A DNA stretch of 64,000 nucleotides from Maylandia zebra (taxonomy: Eukaryota; Chordata; Actinopteri; Cichliformes; Cichlidae), in NCBI RefSeq assembly GCF_041146795.1, contig NC_135184.1:5593467-5657466 (forward strand), given 5' to 3'. Position numbers and translations under genes: made by a program. The notes beneath the pieces are model-generated. The model saw only the letters and a list, made by a program, of their open reading frames with translations, ran no database searches and was not told where the DNA came from. Positions 58,815-64,000 of this stretch are shown here, one piece after another. Numbering within the stretch: the stretch's first letter is position 1; each line of letters opens with the position of its first letter.

Positions 58815-61800
58815 TTACCAAGGTCGCCAGTAACCTTGAATATTCACACATTTGGTGGCCACTATTCTTTCTTCAAGACTTGGTTGTCCAAGTTTACTAT
58901 AGGTCAAAGTCTGTGGTCTCCTCCTTTCTCTCTTTGGGTATGGACTTGGCTGGTCTGTTTCCAAAGCCTCTTCGACATCAGAGCTGCTGTCCACCTCCCC
59001 TGCCCCCACAATAGCCACATCCTCTGGTTCCCTATTGTCCATTTTCTCCTCATCAGCTTGGCTGGGGTCCCCCTGGCCATCTCCTGACATGTGAGGAAGC
59101 TCATCTGGCTCACCCCCGTCCCTTAGTGGCATAAACTCTGCCGCTGTGGGGTCCAATGTAGGTGAACACTGAGGCTCAGGATAAGGCCAGGTGAAAACCG
59201 CATCAGAAAACTCATCTGTGTCCTCCTCCTCCTCACTCCCCACTTGTGTCGGAGTCATGCATGTTTGTTTCCGTTTGTTATAATGTCTTTTCCTTGTTTT
59301 AGTACTAGTTACAGTTGCCTCCTTATCTGCTGGGAGCGGAAGAAAATCGCAAGGCAACAACATATTCCTGTGCAAAATCCTTGTCCTGCCTTTACCATTC
59401 TCTGGCTCTAACTCAAACACAGGACTGTCCTCTCCCTTTTGTCTTTTAATGATGTAGATGTTGTCTTCCCAATAGGAGCGGATTTTCCCTGGCCCACCCC
59501 TCTCCACAACATTTCTAACAAGGACACGACTCCCTATTTGAAGTGGTGGACCATGCACACTTTTGTTGTACTGCCTTTTACCTCGGTCAGCTGACTTAGC
59601 TGCATTTTTGGAGGCGACAGTGTAAGCTTCAGCCATTCTCCTTCTCCATCTGTCCACATAGTCCTGGTAGGAGCCTGAACTGTCCTCCTGCTCAATGCCA
59701 AAGAGGAGGTCAACTGGTAACCGTGGTGACCTACCAAACATTAGGAGAAAAGGAGGGTAGCCAGTGGCCTCATTAACAGTACAATTGTAGGCATGTACAA
59801 CTTTATGGAGGTGGCTTTTCCAGTCTCTTTTCTGTTCCTCTGTTAGTGTTCTTAACATCGAGAGCAAGGTCCTGTTGAATCTTTCGGTCTGCCCATTTCC
59901 TTGTGGGTGATAAGGAGTAGTGTGTGACCCTTTAACACCAGCCAGTTCTTTTAAATGGTGCAATAGTCTATTCTCAAACTCTCGCCCCAAATCGTGGTGT
60001 AGTTTTTCTGGAAAACCAAACCTGAGACAATAATCATTGAATAGTTTTTCTGCTACAGTCTTAGCTGTCTTATTTGTAGTTGCGTAGGCCTGAGCGAAGC
60101 GGGTGTAGTGGTCCATAACTACAAGTATGTATTCACACCCCCCCTTGCATTGCTCCAGGTGCAAAAAGTCAACTGAAACCAACTGAAATGGATGAGTGGT
60201 CTCTATGCTCAACATAGGTGCCCGTGCCTGTCTGTTTGGCTTCCTCTGTTTGAGACACTCACAAACATTACTGACAAAGTGTTCAATGTCTCTTTGCATC
60301 TTAGGCCAGAAGAAACGATCCCTAATTAAATTTAGGGTCCTTTCTGATCCCAAGTGGCCCATCTGTTGGTGTAGTTCTTTGAGCACTAGTGGGTGGTAAA
60401 CTGAGGGGAGAACTAGTTGTTTTTTGTGTCGAGTCTCTCTGAACATAGTTCCATCCTCTCTGATTTTCAGTTTGCTCCACTCTCTAGCCAATGCTTTAAA
60501 CTCAGTGCTCTCAGTCTTAATGTCCTGTGTGGTGGGCCTTTTGTTTTGCACTACAGACTCGTACATTTTACCTATCACGGGGTCTTGCCGCTGTGCTGCA
60601 CAGATTTCCTCTCTCGGTATTGGCTGAATCATGTCCAGCAGTTCCTCTGCTTGTGTTTGATGCTGAAGGGTGTGGAAGGAGACAGCGTTAAACATTAGAG
60701 CTTCTGTTTGCTGCACTAATATGCCCTGCTGTGAGGCTACAACCACGTCCTGGCTAACCGTCTGTGTACAGCAGTTCATATAGTCCTCAAAATCGAGGGG
60801 CATCCTGGATAAAAAATCTGCATCTGCATTTGTTTTTCCTGGCCTGTATTTTATCGTAAAGTTGAAATCTGCGAGCTCAGCCACCCAACGCTGACCTGAT
60901 GCATTCAACTTTGCTGTCGTTAACACATAGGTGAGTGGATTATTATCTGTATAAACCACAAACGATGGCGCATGCAGCAAATAATCTCTGAAGCGCTCAC
61001 AGACAGCCCATTTGAGAGCTAAAAACTCCAGTTTGCCAGCATGCATATGGTAATTTTTTTCTGGCGGCGTTAACGTTCTAGATCCATAAGCTATGACTCT
61101 TAACTTGCCATTACTGCGCTGGTAGAGCACTGCTCCTAACCCTGCTTGAGAAGCATCAGTATGAAGCACAAATGGTTGGTCTAGATCAGGGTAGCCTAGG
61201 ATCGGAGGACTGGCCAGTTTATTGACTAAGTAAGACAAAACCTGATGGTGTGACTCTGTCCATTTCACAGGGGCTGATGAAGGCAACTGTCCTTTAGCCT
61301 GTTTGTTTTTCTCCTTCCTTCTCTTGTTCTGTGTTTTTAAGTCCTGTGGGCTACTTTTAGCATTTGTTTGGGCTGCTAGCAGTTCATACAAAGGTTTGGC
61401 GATACGTGAAAAGTCCTGTATATAGGCTCTATAATAAGATAGGAAGCCCAAAATCTGTCTCACTTCCCCCACTGTACTAGGGTGTTTCTCTTTAAGTGAC
61501 ATCACGGAGGCGACTTCTGCTGGATCCATACTATGGCCATCTTTTGACACCACTCTACCCAAAAACCTGACCTTAGGCTTGAACAGTTCACATTTCTTAG
61601 CAGTAAGTTTGACCCCATGTCTCTGATACCTTTGTAGCACGGCTCTTACATGCTCAACATGGTCCTCAAAAGATTTACTGTGGACCAAATTGTCATCAAG
61701 GTACGGTAGACAGATATCATCACGCAGACCCCAAAGACACTCCTCCATGCTCCTCTGGAACTCTGCTGGGGCGGAGCTGAGTCCAAATGGGATTCTAACC

Positions 61801-63455
61801 CACTGGTATAAACCCCAGGGGGTGATGAATGCAGTGAGTGGCTGACTGTCTTCGTCTAGGAATCCTTGATGATAAGCCTTTCCCTGGTCTAGTACTGTAA
61901 ACCAGGAGCTACCAGTAAGGCTGTCCAACATGTCCTGTATCCTGGGAATAGGATGTCTGTCAGGCACCGATTTGCGATTAAGTTCTCGATAATCCACACA
62001 AAGTCTGAGGTCACCGGACTTTTTCCTAACACAGACTATCGGTGACGAATAAGGCGACTTGGATTTTGTAACCCACCCCCTATTGATCAAGTCTTGCAGG
62101 TAAGCTTTTACTTCCTGATGCAGAGGTTTAGGCACACTATTGTAAGTCTTTTGAACTGGTGTTTGGTCGTTGAGGGTGATGTGCATCCGAAGGCTAGGAA
62201 TGCAGCCTACATCATTTTCGTCTTTTGCAAAAGCTTTGCATTCCTCCCTAAGCATCATCCTCACCGCCGACTGTTGGCCACTCGTTAGATGGTCTAGAAC
62301 TACAGGGGGATCCCAAACACCACTTGTCTCACCTGTGGGGGCTAATGGGACTTCGACACCTGCATCGTCTGCTGTTTTAGTTGTTGGAGTTTCTACAGGT
62401 TTTAGGGCAGCTGGGTATATTGCTTTTACGCCCTCAATGTGCCCCAGGACCACACGCGGATCTACAGTAATATTATGGCATGTGGTATTTGTGACAGATA
62501 CTGGGACCATGGCTGAGTTGCCCCTTTTTACTTTAAACAATACTTCCTGCAAATGAAGCCCCTCAGGCAGGCTGGGGTTCAGAACAGGACAAAATAACAT
62601 TACAGTGTCCTCGTCAGCCTGTATGCGTGTGCGACAGCGAATGGTAGTAGCTTCACTAGGGCCTAAAACAACTTTACTCCGCCCTGTCTTGACTTGGATC
62701 TCTTCCGCAGCTGTTCGATGTGTCTCTATCAACTGGATAAAAGTCTTAGCAGATCCGACGTCAATACCAAAAGCACTACTCACAATATTTGCAGCACAGT
62801 CACTGTTTTTAACACCCTGTTGTTTAAGTTGCTCGTTGATGATTTCTTCTATAACATTGTATCCAATAATGGGATCCTGAGCTACATTTGGGTCACTAGA
62901 GACCAATACGGGCACTAGGAGACTCGAGCTGGTCGTCTCCACCCCCGTCAGTCTAAACTCTACAGGGACCCACCCCATAAATGGTATCTCTGTCTGATTA
63001 GCTGCGAGCCCATTTAATGGTTCTGAACCTAAGAGTTCATCTATCCCCCTGATAGTGGTGTGAGGTAAGTGCTCGACTCTCCAGTTCTCATTTATTACGG
63101 TAGCCTGTGCACCCGTGTCCCACAATGCGGTGACTGGTACATTGTCAAAGGTGCATCTCACCATTTTTCGTCTACCAATCAGCTTCACTAATTTTTGTCC
63201 TTGCTTATCTGATAGAAGGTCAGAATATCCCATGTATGACAACCACCCCTTTTTCTCTCTTTCCCTCAAATGTTGTTCAACTAGCCTCACCGCTTTACAT
63301 ACATGTTTGTGATGGTGCCAGTGTTGTCCCTGACAGGCTTTAGAACAGTAACTGACAGATGAGCAGCCTGCACACCTCTGGAGTGGGGTGCTGACCGACT
63401 CTCTCTGGTGGCAGCAACCACAGCGGCGGGACTCCTGATGTGGCGGTGGGGTCAC
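58815..63455 (-). CDS. Ty3/Gypsy pol polyprotein with N-terminal MYND finger
   Basis: About 1546 residues. A MYND-type zinc finger lies at about 12-53 (Cys12, Cys15, Cys28, Cys31, Cys37, Cys41, His49, Cys53). The aspartic protease DTGA is near 113, reverse transcriptase with YLDD near 585, and RNase H (HTDAS) near 763. The integrase has an HHCC finger near 1030 and catalytic Asp/Asp/Glu near 1095, 1157 and 1192, then a C-terminal region. The PR-RT-RH-IN order identifies Ty3/Gypsy. Pol overlaps the end of gag by a few bases in another frame, as is usual where the family uses programmed frameshifting. The MYND finger is unusual. Confidence 0.93.
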   Translation of the reverse strand: MTPPPHQESRRCGCCHQRESVSTPLQRCAGCSSVSYCSKACQGQHWHHHKHVCKAVRLVEQHLREREKKGWLSYMGYSDLLSDKQGQKLVKLIGRRKMVRCTFDNVPVTALWDTGAQATVINENWRVEHLPHTTIRGIDELLGSEPLNGLAANQTEIPFMGWVPVEFRLTGVETTSSSLLVPVLVSSDPNVAQDPIIGYNVIEEIINEQLKQQGVKNSDCAANIVSSAFGIDVGSAKTFIQLIETHRTAAEEIQVKTGRSKVVLGPSEATTIRCRTRIQADEDTVMLFCPVLNPSLPEGLHLQEVLFKVKRGNSAMVPVSVTNTTCHNITVDPRVVLGHIEGVKAIYPAALKPVETPTTKTADDAGVEVPLAPTGETSGVWDPPVVLDHLTSGQQSAVRMMLREECKAFAKDENDVGCIPSLRMHITLNDQTPVQKTYNSVPKPLHQEVKAYLQDLINRGWVTKSKSPYSSPIVCVRKKSGDLRLCVDYRELNRKSVPDRHPIPRIQDMLDSLTGSSWFTVLDQGKAYHQGFLDEDSQPLTAFITPWGLYQWVRIPFGLSSAPAEFQRSMEECLWGLRDDICLPYLDDNLVHSKSFEDHVEHVRAVLQRYQRHGVKLTAKKCELFKPKVRFLGRVVSKDGHSMDPAEVASVMSLKEKHPSTVGEVRQILGFLSYYRAYIQDFSRIAKPLYELLAAQTNAKSSPQDLKTQNKRRKEKNKQAKGQLPSSAPVKWTESHHQVLSYLVNKLASPPILGYPDLDQPFVLHTDASQAGLGAVLYQRSNGKLRVIAYGSRTLTPPEKNYHMHAGKLEFLALKWAVCERFRDYLLHAPSFVVYTDNNPLTYVLTTAKLNASGQRWVAELADFNFTIKYRPGKTNADADFLSRMPLDFEDYMNCCTQTVSQDVVVASQQGILVQQTEALMFNAVSFHTLQHQTQAEELLDMIQPIPREEICAAQRQDPVIGKMYESVVQNKRPTTQDIKTESTEFKALAREWSKLKIREDGTMFRETRHKKQLVLPSVYHPLVLKELHQQMGHLGSERTLNLIRDRFFWPKMQRDIEHFVSNVCECLKQRKPNRQARAPMLSIETTHPFQLVSVDFLHLEQCKGGCEYILVVMDHYTRFAQAYATTNKTAKTVAEKLFNDYCLRFGFPEKLHHDLGREFENRLLHHLKELAGVKGSHTTPYHPQGNGQTERFNRTLLSMLRTLTEEQKRDWKSHLHKVVHAYNCTVNEATGYPPFLLMFGRSPRLPVDLLFGIEQEDSSGSYQDYVDRWRRRMAEAYTVASKNAAKSADRGKRQYNKSVHGPPLQIGSRVLVRNVVERGGPGKIRSYWEDNIYIIKRQKGEDSPVFELEPENGKGRTRILHRNMLLPCDFLPLPADKEATVTSTKTRKRHYNKRKQTCMTPTQVGSEEEEDTDEFSDAVFTWPYPEPQCSPTLDPTAAEFMPLRDGGEPDELPHMSGDGQGDPSQADEEKMDNREPEDVAIVGAGEVDSSSDVEEALETDQPSPYPKRERRRPQTLTYSKLGQPSLEERIVATKCVNIQGYWRPW

Positions 63456-64000
63456 TGCTGGTCCCGTGGCAGTGGCCCTCTGGCGTTTCCCTGCAGCTTA
63501 AGTGGAGCTCGGCATCCTCTGGAGATGTGGCCAGGCTGGCCACACTTAAAGCAGTGGGTGCAGTTGTCTCCCTCTCCGTTGCTCTGGCAGGTCCTGCAGC
63601 CTTTCTTCCTCCAGGTACCCGCGGCAGCATCTGATGTCCTCTTTGTAGTCTGCGACTTGCCAGCGTTCAGGGAAGCAAGAACCATCTGCCTCACCTCTGC
63701 AACCTCGTTCCTCAGCTCTTTCACCAGGTCGTGCATTTCGGGTGGAGGATGATTTTTCTTGTCTTCCTTGGTGGCGGGGATCTGTGAGCTACTGCGTGGT
63801 TCATCCCTAGTATGTAGCTCATTGATTCTTGGTGGTTTTGTATTGTTCCTCTTTAACTTGTTCAGTCTTTCTGTCTCGAGATTGGCAGCTTCATTTAGTT
63901 TCTCAATCAGCATTTCATCAGTCACATCTGGGTTGTCAAGAAGGGCTTTAATCTGGAACTTTATGTTGTCATTTTGCAGCCCAGTACCCACTGATCTCAA
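63452..64000 (-). CDS. Ty3/Gypsy gag, C-terminal part
   Basis: The frame runs in from beyond the right edge. It has a charged coiled segment ([15 protein letters not shown]) and a CCHC zinc knuckle ([14 protein letters not shown]), with extra cysteines just before it. The start lies outside the window. Confidence 0.88.
   Translation of the reverse strand: MRSVGTGLQNDNIKFQIKALLDNPDVTDEMLIEKLNEAANLETERLNKLKRNNTKPPRINELHTRDEPRSSSQIPATKEDKKNHPPPEMHDLVKELRNEVAEVRQMVLASLNAGKSQTTKRTSDAAAGTWRKKGCRTCQSNGEGDNCTHCFKCGQPGHISRGCRAPLKLQGNARGPLPRDQQ

Larger units (their letters stand above)
58059..64000 (-). mobile_element. Ty3/Gypsy LTR retrotransposon, 5' part outside window
   Basis: The element lies on the minus strand and is inserted in the right coiled-coil gene copy. 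Visible parts are the 3' LTR, polypurine tract, a long pol frame and the C-terminal part of gag. No break is visible in what can be seen, so it looks whole and young so far as the window shows. The uninterrupted left duplicon is the empty site, so insertion followed the duplication. Confidence 0.92.

Overview
The window is vertebrate, almost certainly teleost, genomic DNA. Its genes are single-exon host genes set in a dense field of fish-type transposable elements: hAT elements, a Rex1/Babar-like LINE, an L1-like LINE, a tRNA-type SINE, and BEL/Pao and Ty3/Gypsy fossils. The combination of fish-type TRIM genes with these repeats fits a spiny-rayed teleost, perhaps a cichlid. The species call is inference.

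Layout: (1) 1-7.3 kb is a duplicon carrying an intact intronless coiled-coil gene with TATA box and polyadenylation signal. (2) 7.5-9.58 kb is a truncated BEL/Pao fossil. (3) 9.58-48.85 kb is a tandem array of four intact, intronless, minus-strand TRIM E3-ligase-type genes (RING, two B-boxes, coiled coil, PRY-SPRY) at 10515-12194, 20523-22193, 33295-34962 and 46857-48518. It also holds a TRIM pseudogene near 37.8-38.1 kb and 38-bp TRIM relics. Between the first three genes is a roughly 7-kb spacer, repeated twice, with a dead Rex1-like LINE. One spacer also received a 2.7-kb L1-like insertion and the other a 73-bp TTAA MITE. Around the third and fourth genes lie several hAT elements with clear 8-bp target duplications, one of which carries a THAP zinc-finger exon. 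(4) 50.67-50.93 kb holds what looks like the first coding exon of a STARD3NL-type MENTAL-domain gene. (5) 53.87-58.06 kb is a second copy, in direct orientation, of the left duplicon. Its coiled-coil gene is cut by a Ty3/Gypsy LTR retrotransposon that runs off the right edge.

How it fits together: the TRIM copies are nearly identical from RING through coiled coil, but differ at a few short SPRY stretches, the pattern expected of a ligand-recognition surface under diversifying selection. Three of the four share a near-consensus ISRE/ETS-IRF composite site just upstream of the start codon, and the third has changed it. The array sits between long direct repeats, so it is a natural candidate for copy-number change by unequal recombination. 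Differences between duplicate copies give empty-site evidence for several insertions and show which events came after duplication.
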